A DNA stretch of 49,707 nucleotides from Xanthomonas hortorum pv. cynarae. GTDB taxonomy: Bacteria > Pseudomonadota > Gammaproteobacteria > Xanthomonadales > Xanthomonadaceae. A program made the position numbers and the translations under genes. The stretch's first letter is position 1. Every line of letters begins with the position of its first letter. The stretch covers positions 228,018-277,724 of the forward strand of contig NZ_MDFM01000002.1 of NCBI RefSeq assembly GCF_002939985.1, given 5' to 3'. The notes beneath the pieces were generated by a model. The model was given only the letters and a program-made list of their open reading frames with translations. It did no database searches and had not been told where the DNA came from. This document shows positions 21,192-30,366 of the stretch, piece by piece.

Positions 21192-23567
21192 TTACCAGCG
21201 ATACGCCACCGACATCTGGTACTGCCGCCCGGCAATCGGCCGGCCCATGAACACGCCACCGGTTGCCGCGCCCTGCACGCGCACATTGCCTTCGGTCAGG
21301 CCCAGCGTGTCGGTGATGTTGCTGCCGCTGGCAGTCACTTCCCAATGCTCGCCCACATGCAGGTTGGCGCCGATATCCAGCATGTCGTAGGACGGCAGGC
21401 GCTGGCTGTTGGCCAGATCCGCAAAGCGCTCGCCCACGTAGGAATAGGTGGCAAACAGCTTGAGATCGCCGAACGGCAGCATCCAGTAATAGCTGGGCGT
21501 GATGCGGAACTGGCGCTTGGGCTGGCGCATCACCTGGTTGCCGGTGAAGTTCTGATAATCCCGGTACTTGGCATCCAGCCAGACGCCGGTACCGGCCAGC
21601 TCGAAACCGCCGAACGGGCGGATCGCCGCTTCCACTTCCATGCCGTAGGCGCGCGAATCGCCGACTGCAGTGAAGTTGGTGCCATCGGCCAGGAACGCCT
21701 GAAACGGCGAGTTCTCGAAGGTGTTGTAGAACGCGGTCAGGTACAGGTCGTAGTTGCTGGCGCCGGACTTGAGACCGAGTTCGTACTGATCCACTTCCTG
21801 CACGCGATTCTGTCCATCGCGCAGATTGTCGAAGCCGGGAAACTTCACCCCGGAGTTGACGCGCGCGAACAGGCTGTTGTGCTGATCGAGCGTGAAGTTG
21901 AGGCCCGCAGTCCACGAGAACGCTTCATCGTCCTGATCGATGCGGCGGGTGCTGGCCAGTGCCAGCGAGGTGGCGTTGTCGTACAACGTGGCCGGGTTGC
22001 CATCCAGATCGACGCTGGCGGTATCGTGCACGTCGCCGGTCACGCTCTGGCGTTCGTAACGGGCACCCAGGTCCAGGCGCAAGCGCTCGTTGAGTTCCCA
22101 TTCGTCGGCAACGAAGGCGGCGATGTTCTCGCCGTCGTAGTTCGCGCGCAGGTTGAAGAATGCGGTGCTGGTGAAGCCCTGGCGCGTGGCCTGTTGCCCA
22201 TTGTCCAAGGCCAGATCGATACGCCGCGCGTTGTTCTGTGCAGTGAGCAACATGGTGTTGCCCAGGTACCAGGTGTCGGCCGAGGAGTACTTGGCGTAGT
22301 ACGCGCCCACGGTGAGCGTATTGCCGGCAAACAGTTCGCGGCTCAGGCGCAAGTCGTTGGTGACCGAATTCAGGCGCTTGTCCACCGACCACCAGCCGGC
22401 TTCGAGCACCTGCTGATTCGGGTCGACCGCGCCGCCGCCGTTGGTGAAACTGCCGCTGCCGGTGATGCCATAGCTGGCGATGAAGTCGCTCAGGCGCTGC
22501 GGTGCGTCGCCGGTGAACAGCGCATAGGTCGGCGCGCTGCCGCTCATCACGTTGAAGCGATCGGCGATGGTCCAGGCGCCGGTTTCCCAGTTCAATTCGC
22601 CGCCGAACACATCGATATTGACGCCACGTCCGTCGGCCAGATCGCGTCGGATGGTCTGTCCATTCGGCCCGACCAGCAGATCGACATTGCGGAAGTCGCG
22701 GCCGAGCAGGGTGCCGGTCTGCGCATTCAAGCCGGGGAAGCTGGACAGGTCGTTGCCGTTGTTGCGCGATAGCAGTGGAATGGCGGTATAGAAGGCGTTG
22801 TTGTCGTCGGTATGCCGCGCGTACAACGACACTTCGCCGCTGTCCCAGCGCTTGCTCAAGGTGGCGCTGAACTGGCCGCCCTTGTCGGCGGAGAACTGCG
22901 GGTCGCGCACGCCATCGGTCTCTCGGAAAAAACCGCCCACGCTGTAATACCAACCATTGCCCATCGGCCCGCTGTTGAATACATCGATGCGGCGCAGGTC
23001 GTTATTGCCGCCGGTCAGGCGCACGCTGCCTTCGGGTTCGTCCTGGCCTTTTTTCTGGATGAAATTGACTGTCAGCCCCGGCTGCCCATTGGAGAAAATC
23101 GGGCTGGAACCACCACGCAACACTTCCATGCGCTCGACCGTGTCGTCGACGCGGAACAAGGTGGAGTTTTCCAGAAACGACAAGCTCGGTGGCGGAAACA
23201 ACGGCGAGCCATCCAGTTGCATCGTCACGAACGGTGCGTCGCCTTCGGAGGGCATGCCGCGCACGAAGATGTTGGCACCGGTGCCACCGCCGCTGGGCTC
23301 GGCCCACACGCCCGGCACGATCTTCAACAGGTCCGCGGTGCTCTGCGGCACCGCCTGCTGAATCTGTTCTGCGCTGGCGGTGGTGATCGAAAAGCTGGCA
23401 TCGCGCTTGGCCAGGCCCTTGAAGCGCGCCGTGCCGCTGACGATCACTGCATCCAATGTGGTGGCGTCGGTGCGCGGTTCTGCTGTCGATGTTTGCGCAT
23501 GCACAGCGGGCGCAAGCAGGGCGCCAATGGCCAGGGACAAGGCATAGCGGGGCATCGATGACGACAT
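21192..23567 (-). CDS. TonB-dependent outer-membrane receptor
   Basis: This 791-residue protein has a signal peptide ending in AVHAQ, an N-terminal plug domain (about residues 40-160, with LLKIVPGVWAEP, NIFVRGMP and MEVLRGGSSPIFSNGQPG) and a long beta-barrel ending YQMSVAYRW, with the terminal aromatic residue typical of outer-membrane proteins. The ATG at 23567 is supported by a nearly ideal AAGGAGAGCT just upstream. It imports a ligand across the outer membrane with TonB energy. An MFS permease and a MarR regulator lie upstream on the same strand, suggesting an uptake module, although the 199-nt gap allows a separate promoter. The ligand is unknown; a siderophore or a plant-derived compound is possible. 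Confidence 0.9.
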   Translation of the reverse strand: MSSSMPRYALSLAIGALLAPAVHAQTSTAEPRTDATTLDAVIVSGTARFKGLAKRDASFSITTASAEQIQQAVPQSTADLLKIVPGVWAEPSGGGTGANIFVRGMPSEGDAPFVTMQLDGSPLFPPPSLSFLENSTLFRVDDTVERMEVLRGGSSPIFSNGQPGLTVNFIQKKGQDEPEGSVRLTGGNNDLRRIDVFNSGPMGNGWYYSVGGFFRETDGVRDPQFSADKGGQFSATLSKRWDSGEVSLYARHTDDNNAFYTAIPLLSRNNGNDLSSFPGLNAQTGTLLGRDFRNVDLLVGPNGQTIRRDLADGRGVNIDVFGGELNWETGAWTIADRFNVMSGSAPTYALFTGDAPQRLSDFIASYGITGSGSFTNGGGAVDPNQQVLEAGWWSVDKRLNSVTNDLRLSRELFAGNTLTVGAYYAKYSSADTWYLGNTMLLTAQNNARRIDLALDNGQQATRQGFTSTAFFNLRANYDGENIAAFVADEWELNERLRLDLGARYERQSVTGDVHDTASVDLDGNPATLYDNATSLALASTRRIDQDDEAFSWTAGLNFTLDQHNSLFARVNSGVKFPGFDNLRDGQNRVQEVDQYELGLKSGASNYDLYLTAFYNTFENSPFQAFLADGTNFTAVGDSRAYGMEVEAAIRPFGGFELAGTGVWLDAKYRDYQNFTGNQVMRQPKRQFRITPSYYWMLPFGDLKLFATYSYVGERFADLANSQRLPSYDMLDIGANLHVGEHWEVTASGSNITDTLGLTEGNVRVQGAATGGVFMGRPIAGRQYQMSVAYRW

Positions 23568-23736
23568 GAAAGCTCTCCTTAGAAGCGTCGCAACTGGCAG
23601 CGATGCGTGCAGTCGCGCACGCCCTGCCAACAAAGTGACCGGCAGCACATCACAGCGCCGGTAGCGCAACGCGGTAACGCACGTCGCGTTGTTGTTCTAA
23701 CGGAGTTGTGCAGAAAAGCTGTTGTGCGCCGCGTCA

Positions 23737-23766
23737 ACGCATGCACGCGCGCGCTTGCGCATGCGT
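23737..23766 (-). terminator. GC-rich hairpin at the 3' end of the MFS gene
   Basis: ACGCATGC (23737-23744) pairs with GCATGCGT (23759-23766), with more GC-rich pairing possible inside, right at the stop codon of the minus-strand MFS gene. It lacks a run of T, so it is a weak terminator candidate and may only be an mRNA-stabilising structure. Confidence 0.3.
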
Positions 23767-24989
23767 CACGCCGCTGCGCGTACCGGCGCCGCTTCTCGAA
23801 TCGGCAGATTGATCAGTGCGGCGACCACTGCCAGCACCATGTCGGCGTACCACATCCAGCTGTAATCGCCGAAGCGCTCCAGCGCTAGGCCACCCAGCCA
23901 CGCGCCGAAGAAACCGCCTACCTGATGCGACAACAAGGTCAGCCCGAACAACGTTCCCAGATAGCGCGGGCCGAACAGCTTGCCGATCAATCCTGCCGTC
24001 GGTGGCACCGTGCCCAGCCAGGTAAAGCCCAGTGCCGCGGCAAACAGGTAGAAGGTCAGTGGCGTCGGCGGCGCAATCAGGTACAGGCCGATCAACACCG
24101 CACGGCTGGCGTACAAGGCGCACAGCAACCACTTCATGCGGATGCGTTCGCCCAGTTTGCCGGCGACCAGGCTGCCGGCCACGTTGAACAAGCCGATCAG
24201 CGCGATCGACACCGCCGACACGCTGGCAGGCAGGCCGCACAGTGCGATTTCGCCGGGCAGGTGCGTGACCAGGAATGCGATGTGTACCCCGCAGGTAAAA
24301 AAGCCCAGATGCAGGCACCAGTAACTGCGATCGCGTACTGCCAGGCGCAACTGCGCACGCAAACCGATGTCGTCGTTTGCGACCGTACTGCGCGTGCCTG
24401 ACGGCGATGATCGGCGTCGCAGCGGCCAGGCCAGCGGCAAGGTCAGCAACGAGATCACTGCCAGCCCGGTCATCGCCTTGGCCCAACCGGCTGCGCCGAT
24501 CATCAACTGCACCAGCGGCGCAAACACGAACTGCCCGAGCGAGCCACCGGCATTGATCAGCCCGGCCGCGAACGAACGCCGTTCCGGCGCAATACGACCG
24601 GCGGTGGCACCGATCAGCACCGAAAAACTGCCTGCGCCCGCACCTGCGGCCGCCAGGATGCCGAGCGAGACGATCAGCCCCCATTCGCTGGCCATCCGCG
24701 GGCTCAGCCCCAAGCCCAGCGACAACAACACGCCGCCGAACAGCAGCACCGGCAACGGGCCGCGCTCGTCGGCAATCGCACCGAACACCGGTTGCACCGC
24801 GCCCCAGACCAATTGCCCCACCGCCAGCGCGAAGCTGATCGACGCGATGCCGATCCCGGTCTGCCGATGGATCGGCTCCACGAACAAGCCGGTGGTCTGG
24901 CGCGCGCCCATCGTCAGCATCAGCATCGCCGAGGCGGTGAGCAGCAATCCCCAATGCGCGCTGGCACGCGCGCTCGCAGACGTGCTCAT
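23766..24989 (-). CDS. MFS transporter
   Basis: This 407-residue integral membrane protein has about twelve hydrophobic helices. Segments such as GAVQPVFGAIADERGPLPVL fit the loop 2-3 MFS signature, and LGFTWLGTVPPTAGLIGKLF is in the second half. It resembles the group of permeases often annotated as OFA/monocarboxylate or cyanate-type, but substrate is not visible. The start ATG at 24989 overlaps the MarR stop codon by 4 nt (ATGA), so the two genes are translationally coupled. The TonB receptor follows downstream on the same strand. Together they may form a substrate-uptake and sensing unit. Confidence 0.9.
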   Translation of the reverse strand: MSTSASARASAHWGLLLTASAMLMLTMGARQTTGLFVEPIHRQTGIGIASISFALAVGQLVWGAVQPVFGAIADERGPLPVLLFGGVLLSLGLGLSPRMASEWGLIVSLGILAAAGAGAGSFSVLIGATAGRIAPERRSFAAGLINAGGSLGQFVFAPLVQLMIGAAGWAKAMTGLAVISLLTLPLAWPLRRRSSPSGTRSTVANDDIGLRAQLRLAVRDRSYWCLHLGFFTCGVHIAFLVTHLPGEIALCGLPASVSAVSIALIGLFNVAGSLVAGKLGERIRMKWLLCALYASRAVLIGLYLIAPPTPLTFYLFAAALGFTWLGTVPPTAGLIGKLFGPRYLGTLFGLTLLSHQVGGFFGAWLGGLALERFGDYSWMWYADMVLAVVAALINLPIREAAPVRAAA

Positions 24990-25414
24990 ACAGCCGCACC
25001 CACGTCCAATGCCGCATCCAGCAGCGCCAACGTGGCATGCAACTGATCAGTGGACGCGCTACCAAACAGGGTTTCCAACTGCCTCTGTGCGGCTTGCCAA
25101 TGCGGAAATGCGCGCACCAGCAACCCACGGCCGCTGCGGCTCAGGACCAGCCATTTCTGCCGGGCATCCTCGCCGCGTTGGGTCTTGATCCATCCGGCCG
25201 CCAGTAGCGGTTTGAGGTTGCGGGTGAGGGTGGTGCGGTCCATGCCCAGCGTGTGTGCCAGCGCGCCCAGCGATTGCGCCGCATCCAGCCTGCGCAGGAT
25301 CGAGTACTCGTTGAGGCTCAGACCCACCGGCGCCAACGCGCGGTCGTACAGCTGGGAGGTGCGCCGCGCAGCACGGCGCAGATGAAAGCAGGTACAGCCG
25401 CTGAGCTTGGACAT
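24986..25414 (-). CDS. MarR-family transcriptional regulator
   Basis: This 142-residue winged-helix protein has the MarR core: LSLNEYSILRRLDAAQSLGA, the recognition helix region MDRTTLTRNLKPLLAAGWI, and the wing QRGEDARQKWLVLSRSG. GGAGG just before the ATG at 25414 supports that start rather than the in-frame ATG at 25456. The N-terminal Cys pair (SGCTCFHLRR) is uncommon and could give thiol or metal sensitivity, but that is inference. It overlaps the MFS gene by 4 nt and probably controls that operon from a promoter in 25415-25500, where the sequence is locally A/T rich. Confidence 0.88.
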   Translation of the reverse strand: MSKLSGCTCFHLRRAARRTSQLYDRALAPVGLSLNEYSILRRLDAAQSLGALAHTLGMDRTTLTRNLKPLLAAGWIKTQRGEDARQKWLVLSRSGRGLLVRAFPHWQAAQRQLETLFGSASTDQLHATLALLDAALDVGAAV

Positions 25415-25717
25415 GGGATGCCTCCACAGTGGCAGGCAGAATGCGTGTATATGCACCTATTGGCAAGTTTTAGTTGGAAGTTTCAAGATGCTGTCGCTAT
25501 CCATGCGAACGCTGGCCGCTGTCGATGGCTTGCGGTCTCCAACGGTGTCGCTTGGCTGTGGGTGAGAGGTCCAGTACTGCGTCCGACGCCGACCCGCCGA
25601 CCCGCCGGGCAGCTGAGCCCGCAGCGGGCCGGCCTCGGCCGCTGAGCAGGTCGCAGCGGCACGATGCACTTTTTGGTACGCGATGCAGCGCTGGCGCAGC
25701 GATCGGATCGGCAACCC

Positions 25718-25747
25718 CAAAAAAAGAGGCCGCCCGAAGGCGGCCTC
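25718..25747 (-). terminator. Rho-independent terminator of the ZnuD-like receptor gene
   Basis: A perfect 9-bp stem (GAGGCCGCC at 25726-25734, GGCGGCCTC at 25739-25747) encloses a tetraloop that reads TTCG on the minus strand and is followed, in that direction, by seven T. It lies about 30 nt past the receptor stop codon. The rest of the gap 25415-25775 shows no gene. Confidence 0.85.
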
Positions 25748-25775
25748 GCTTATGACGGCGGGAGAGAGGGTACCG

Positions 25776-27842
25776 TCAGAAGAACATCCGCACGCCAAAC
25801 GAAGCACTGCGGCCAGGCAGCATCACATCGTCCTTGAGGAAGGAGGTGTGCACGCGTGCGTCCTGATTGGTCAGGTTGTTGCCATCCAGAAACACTTCCC
25901 ACGCATTGCTGCCGCGGTCCACGTGGTAGGCCAGATGCGCATCGACGAACGTATAGCCGTCGGTCGCGGTTTCGTTCACGGCGATCTTGTCCTGCTTCAT
26001 GGTGCGGGTGGCACCGAGCGAGGCACGCCATTGGTCGGCATTCCAGCGCATCTGCGCGCCGACACGGCCCGGGGCGATACGCGGCAGGTTGCCGCCATCG
26101 TTCAAGCGCGCACGCACGGTGTCGCCGAACACGCGCAGGTCCCAGGCGCCGGTGTCGTTGTTAGCCAGATGGAAGGTGGCCTCGCCTTCGAAACCGTGGA
26201 AGATGGCGTCGGCCTGGGTCCACTGGCGGATCGGCAGAAAGTCGTTGTCTTCGGCGTTGAACCACTGGTTGCCGGTGTCGACGATGTAGACGAAGTCGTT
26301 GTAGCGGTTGTAGTACGCGGCGACCTTGGCATCCACCCACTCGTTCTGGAAGTTCAGGCCCAGCTCGGCCTGGTTGGCCTTTTCGGTCTTCAGATTCGCA
26401 TCGCCGATCTCGAAGGCCAGCGTGGCGATATGCGGGCCGTTGGCGAACAGCTCTTCTTCGGCCGGCGCGCGTTCGGCGTGGTCGAGGTTGGCGGTTAAAC
26501 GCCATTGTTCGTTGAAGCGGAAACCGCCGCTGAGCGAGAAACTGGTCGGGGTGAAGTCGCGGTCCACGCCGATGTCGGTCTGGTACTTGACCTTGTCCAC
26601 GCGTGCGCCGAGTTCGGCAGTAACGCGATCCCAGCTATTGCGCGCAACGCCGAACACGCCGAGCGAGCGCGTATCGGTCTTGGGCACGAAGGATTCTTCG
26701 CCCACGGCCTGGAAGGTGGTATCGCTGCCCTGCAGGCCGAACGCGGTCTGCCAGCCGCCGCTGAAGGTGAAGGAGGCTTCCACGCGGCCTTCGTTTGCCC
26801 GCTTGGTGAACACGGTGCCGACTTCTTCGCCTTCGAACTCGGTGTGCGCGTAATCGGTGTGGCCGAAGCTGTAGCGCAACGCGCTGCCTTCGCCCCACGG
26901 ATCGGTCAGCCCGCCCTTGAGGTCGTAGCGGTCCTGCTGCAGCTTCAACGACACGCCGCGCTCGCCGATCGACAGATCGCCCGGCTCGCCGGGATTGCCG
27001 TAGTTGTCGCGGAAGCGCGAGGCCGACAGGCCGACAAAGCCCCAATCGCCCGACAGCGAGGCGCCGATCGAGCCCACCTTTGAGTCGATCCAGGAGTTGG
27101 CCTGGCGCCCTTGCGGGGTGTCGTAATCGTTCTGGTTGCGGTACACGCCATCGGCATGGATCGACAGCCCGCTGCCATTGCCGGCATCGACGCGGAACAT
27201 GTCGGTGTTGCCGTCCTTGTCGCCGCCGTCGAAGCGCACTTCGGCGCGGCCGCTGAAGCCGTCCACCGGGGTTTCGGCAATGCGTCCGTCGACCACGTTG
27301 ACCACGCCGCCGATGGCGCCGGAGCCGTACAGCAGGGTGGACGGACCTTTCAACACTTCGATCTGGTTGGCCAGGAATGGCTCGATCGCCGGCGAGTGAT
27401 CCTGGCTGACCGTTGATACGTCCTGGGTGGACAGGCCATCGCGCAGCACCGCCACGCGCGGGCCGTCCAGGCCGCGGATGATCGGCCGGCCGACGCCGGG
27501 GCCGAAGTTGGAACTCTGCACGCCGGGCAGGCTGGACACGGTTTCGCCCAGGCTCTCGCTACGCACTTCGTCCAGACGCTCGCCGGCCAGCACTTCGACC
27601 GGGCGGCTCAATTCGCCGGCCGCATCGCGCAGCGGGCTGGCGGTGACAACCACCTTGTCCAGGTCCTTGATATGGCGGCCGCTGGAATGGGTGGCGTCGT
27701 GGCGCGTGTCCGAACTGGGCGGGGTCTGCGGGTCGGCCGGGGCTGGCGCGTCCTCGGCCATGGCCAGGGCAGGGGTCAGCAGGCTGGTCAGGGCCAGCGT
27801 GAGCGTGGAGCGGCGAAACGAGGAAGCGAGGCGAGGATGCAT
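25776..27842 (-). CDS. ZnuD-like TonB-dependent receptor (probable zinc uptake)
   Basis: This 688-residue outer-membrane receptor has a signal peptide (cleavage near ALAMAE), a His-containing N-terminal extension (RHDATHSSGRH), a plug domain with GPGVGRPIIRGLDGPRVAVL and GLSTQDVSTVSQDHSPA, and a barrel ending in the aromatic pair MFF. Plug and barrel signatures match the receptors related to Neisseria ZnuD, which import zinc. A Zur-box-like palindrome at 27863-27877 lies 20 nt upstream of its start, and the divergent neighbour is a MerC-domain protein, another gene often under Zur control. Zinc as the ligand is therefore well supported, though not directly shown. A strong terminator follows. 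Confidence 0.9.
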   Translation of the reverse strand: MHPRLASSFRRSTLTLALTSLLTPALAMAEDAPAPADPQTPPSSDTRHDATHSSGRHIKDLDKVVVTASPLRDAAGELSRPVEVLAGERLDEVRSESLGETVSSLPGVQSSNFGPGVGRPIIRGLDGPRVAVLRDGLSTQDVSTVSQDHSPAIEPFLANQIEVLKGPSTLLYGSGAIGGVVNVVDGRIAETPVDGFSGRAEVRFDGGDKDGNTDMFRVDAGNGSGLSIHADGVYRNQNDYDTPQGRQANSWIDSKVGSIGASLSGDWGFVGLSASRFRDNYGNPGEPGDLSIGERGVSLKLQQDRYDLKGGLTDPWGEGSALRYSFGHTDYAHTEFEGEEVGTVFTKRANEGRVEASFTFSGGWQTAFGLQGSDTTFQAVGEESFVPKTDTRSLGVFGVARNSWDRVTAELGARVDKVKYQTDIGVDRDFTPTSFSLSGGFRFNEQWRLTANLDHAERAPAEEELFANGPHIATLAFEIGDANLKTEKANQAELGLNFQNEWVDAKVAAYYNRYNDFVYIVDTGNQWFNAEDNDFLPIRQWTQADAIFHGFEGEATFHLANNDTGAWDLRVFGDTVRARLNDGGNLPRIAPGRVGAQMRWNADQWRASLGATRTMKQDKIAVNETATDGYTFVDAHLAYHVDRGSNAWEVFLDGNNLTNQDARVHTSFLKDDVMLPGRSASFGVRMFF

Positions 27843-27862
27843 GGCGGGCCGGACTCTGTGAT

Positions 27863-27877
27863 TGTTACTTTATATCA
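27863..27877 (-). promoter_or_regulatory. Zur-box-like operator upstream of the zinc receptor gene
   Basis: On the minus strand it reads TGATATAAAGTAACA, agreeing with the gammaproteobacterial Zur consensus core TGTTATAATATAACA at 12 of 15 positions. It lies 21-35 nt upstream of the receptor start codon in an A/T-rich patch, where binding would block transcription when zinc is plentiful. Confidence 0.55.
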
Positions 27878-27978
27878 ATGATAAGGCGCAGCTTGGCTGC
27901 TGGGCCGACGGCGAGATCTGCGGCTGCACAGTGCAGTGGCGCGGATCCGGGAGCGAGTAAGCTCTGGAACAAGCAAGA

Positions 27979-27993
27979 TGTTATATTATTCCA
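27979..27993 (+). promoter_or_regulatory. Zur-box-like operator upstream of the MerC gene
   Basis: TGTTATATTATTCCA agrees with the Zur consensus core at about 12-13 of 15 positions, with a perfect left half. It lies 28 nt upstream of the MerC-domain gene. With the site at 27863-27877 it makes the divergent region a likely two-way Zur-controlled promoter. Confidence 0.6.
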
Positions 27994-28020
27994 CGTCGCC
28001 GCGAACACCTGCTGGAAGTC

Positions 28021-28437
28021 ATGCCTCTACCGTCCCTTCGCCATGTGCTCGACCGCTTCGGTGCGACCGGTTCGCTGCTGTGTGCCGTGCATTGCGCCGT
28101 GCTGCCGTTGGTGCTGGCGCTGGCGCCGTCGTTAGGCCTGTCGTTCTGGCTGGGCGATGGTGTCGAGCTGGCCATCGTCGTCTTCGTGAGCCTGCTCGGC
28201 CTTTTCAGCCTGGTATTGGGCTATCGCCGGCACAAGGCGCTGCATGCGCTGGCGCTGCTGCTGCCGGGGTTGCTGCTGCTGTGGGCCGGCCTGCTGTACG
28301 ACCCGCTGCACCACGCGGCGATCCCGCATGCGGTGGTGATGACGCTGGGCGGCGCGCTGGTCGGTATCGCCCATCTGGTCAATCTGCGTCTGAACCACGG
28401 CCATGCCCACGTTCACGACGCCAGCTGCGCACACTAA
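28021..28437 (+). CDS. MerC-domain inner-membrane protein
   Basis: This 138-residue protein has four hydrophobic segments and the MerC-type cysteine pair Cys21/Cys25 in LLCAVHCAVLP, followed at the C-terminus by a His-rich tail (NHGHAHVHDASCAH). MerC proteins were named for mercury transport, but chromosomal copies beside Zur boxes are thought to serve zinc homeostasis, and the Zur-like site at 27979-27993 and the divergent zinc receptor support that here. Whether it transports zinc or acts as an accessory or chaperone is unknown. It has no mer operon companions. Confidence 0.85.
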   Translation: MPLPSLRHVLDRFGATGSLLCAVHCAVLPLVLALAPSLGLSFWLGDGVELAIVVFVSLLGLFSLVLGYRRHKALHALALLLPGLLLLWAGLLYDPLHHAAIPHAVVMTLGGALVGIAHLVNLRLNHGHAHVHDASCAH

Positions 28438-28573
28438 CCCAGGCTGCGCGGGCCGGGGCCGTCGTGGTAGGCTTGCCGGCCTTGCGCGAGGGCGCCGCCG
28501 GCGTAAACCTCGCCAGACCCGTGTTCAGCGCGGGGATTTTGTATTCAGTATTCACATTCAGGAGTCGACGAAC

Positions 28574-28756
28574 ATGGGTAAGGGTGACCGCAAGACCGCC
28601 AAGGGCAAGCGCTACAATTCCAGCTACGGCAATTCGCGTTCGCACGCGGTGAGCAAGGTTGTCGTGGGTGCAGCTTCCCCGGTTGCCAAGAAGGGCGTGG
28701 TCAAGGCCCCGGCCAAGAAGGCTGTAGCCAAGAAGACCGTCGCCAAGGCCGGCTGA
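28574..28756 (+). CDS. 30S ribosomal protein bTHX
   Basis: This 60-residue very basic protein opens MGKGDRKTAKGKRYNSSYGN, the signature of the small-subunit protein THX, which binds the head of the 30S subunit. The family is often only 25-30 residues; here an additional lysine/alanine tail (KKGVVKAPAKKAVAKKTVAK) doubles the length. AGGAG about 9 nt before the ATG at 28574 supports the start; an upstream open frame to 28403 overlaps the MerC gene and is not used. A strong terminator follows at once, so it is likely a single-gene unit. Confidence 0.85.
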   Translation: MGKGDRKTAKGKRYNSSYGNSRSHAVSKVVVGAASPVAKKGVVKAPAKKAVAKKTVAKAG

Positions 28757-28781
28757 TTCCTAGCCCGCTTCGCGACACCAG

Positions 28782-28808
28782 AACGCGGCGCTTGCGCCGC
28801 GTTTTTTT
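28782..28808 (+). terminator. Rho-independent terminator after the bTHX gene
   Basis: AACGCGGCG (28782-28790) pairs perfectly with CGCCGCGTT (28795-28803) around a CTTG loop, followed by a run of T to 28808. Confidence 0.9.
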
Positions 28809-28842
28809 ATGTCCGAGGTCAGCGCAAACGCGCGCATTGTTG

Positions 28843-30180
28843 CTAGCGCGTCGTTTCCGCAGCCGGCGATTGGCTGGCCGCCGCCGGCGCCAGCAACTGT
28901 TCGGCCAGTCCGCGATAGATCGGCGTCTTGCACACCAGCCCGGACACCGCACGCGAAATCAGCACGGTGGCCAGGATCGGCAGCAGCATCTGGCTGGTGT
29001 CGGTGAGTTCCAGCGAGATCACTGCCGAGGTCAGCGGCGCCTGGGTCACGCCGGTCAGATAGGCGCACATGCCCAGCAGCACGAAGGTGCGCGGGTCCAC
29101 GCCCGGCATCAGCACCGACAGGTTGTGGCCGATGCCGGCGCCCACCGCCAGCGCCGGCGAGAACAAGCCGCCCGGGATGCCCGCCAGGTACGAGACCAGA
29201 TTGGCGACCAGCTTCATCAGCCCGAATTCGTGGCCGACCACCGCATGCCCCTGCACCAGACTGCGCGCCTGCTCGTAGCCGGTGCCGAACGCGCCTTGCC
29301 CGAACACCAGCGCCAGGCCGACCAAGGCCACCCCGCACAGCGCGGCCAGCAGCACCGGATGGCGCTGGCGCAGCGTTGCCAGCCAGCGCGGCTTGCCACT
29401 GACGCTGGCCAGCACCAGGCGCGCGAACACCCCGCCGAGCAGGCCGGCCACGCCGCCGCACAGCGCGATCGCCAACCACGCCTGACCCAGCGGCAACGCC
29501 ACCGCCACCTTGCCGAAATAGGTGTAGTTGCCCAACAGGCCCAGCGACACCACGCCACCGACGATCACCGCCGTGAGCAGGGTGCCGGAGAAGCGGTGCT
29601 CGAAACGCCCGCTCAGTTCTTCGATCGCAAACACAACGCCGGCCAGCGGCGTGTTGAACGCCGCCGCGATACCGGCCGCGCCGCCGGCAAGCAGAAAATG
29701 CGAGAGCTCGCGCGGATCGTGAAACCCGAACCAGCGCCCGAACACATGCATCAGGCTGGCGCCGACATGCACGGTGGGGCCTTCGCGGCCCACCGAGGCG
29801 CCACCGAACAACGACAAGGTGGTCAAGGCGAGCTTGCCGATCGACACGCGCAGCGACAGATTGGTTTCGCGAAACGCCGGATCGTTATGTTCCAGTGCAG
29901 CGATGACCTGCGGGATGCCGCTACCACGCGTGGGGCGCATTGCGCCGGAGGTGAGCCAGGCCAGCAAGGCGAAGATGCCCGGCGTCAGCAGCAGCGCCCA
30001 CCAGATCGAATGCGCGATGATGCGCTGAAACAACTGGAAGGCCGCATCGCTGGCCTTGGCGAACACGATCGCCACCAGCGCCACCGCAATGGCGCCACCC
30101 CACAGTGCAGCGCGGCGACGCCAGCCTTCGCTGGATAACAGCGGCCGCAGCCGACGTGGCGAGGGATCAGAAGCAGACAT
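28843..30180 (-). CDS. ClC-type H+/Cl- exchange transporter
   Basis: This 445-residue inner-membrane protein has the three ClC signatures: GSGIPQ (about residues 86-91), GREGPTVHVG with the gating Glu133, and GIPGGLFSPALAVGA. A Glu pair (187-188, AIEELSGRF) lies where ClC-ec1 has its proton glutamate E203, which argues for an exchanger rather than a passive channel. A Tyr in IYRGLAE near the end corresponds to the central Tyr445 of ClC-ec1. In bacteria such proteins support acid resistance by moving chloride against protons. There are no CBS domains. It is a single gene between the bTHX unit and the phosphodiesterase. Confidence 0.92.
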   Translation of the reverse strand: MSASDPSPRRLRPLLSSEGWRRRAALWGGAIAVALVAIVFAKASDAAFQLFQRIIAHSIWWALLLTPGIFALLAWLTSGAMRPTRGSGIPQVIAALEHNDPAFRETNLSLRVSIGKLALTTLSLFGGASVGREGPTVHVGASLMHVFGRWFGFHDPRELSHFLLAGGAAGIAAAFNTPLAGVVFAIEELSGRFEHRFSGTLLTAVIVGGVVSLGLLGNYTYFGKVAVALPLGQAWLAIALCGGVAGLLGGVFARLVLASVSGKPRWLATLRQRHPVLLAALCGVALVGLALVFGQGAFGTGYEQARSLVQGHAVVGHEFGLMKLVANLVSYLAGIPGGLFSPALAVGAGIGHNLSVLMPGVDPRTFVLLGMCAYLTGVTQAPLTSAVISLELTDTSQMLLPILATVLISRAVSGLVCKTPIYRGLAEQLLAPAAASQSPAAETTR

Positions 30181-30366
30181 GCCGCTATTGTCGCATCGAC
30201 GCGTTGCGGCCGGGCCGTCTTGAAGTGACCGATAACACAGTTGCGCTCACCGTCAGGCGTGTGCGGTTCGCGCTTGGTGCGGCATGCAACCGCGCATGCC
30301 GGTTTTGAGCGCGCCGTCTGCGCTCTGCTTGAAGTGCATCGGCTACATGTCGTCGGTGGTTCTCGC

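Noticed and set aside
28021..28437. Mercury-resistance gene (merC) as part of a mer operon
   Set aside because: There are no merR, merT, merP or merA genes nearby, and the Zur-like box and zinc receptor point to zinc instead.
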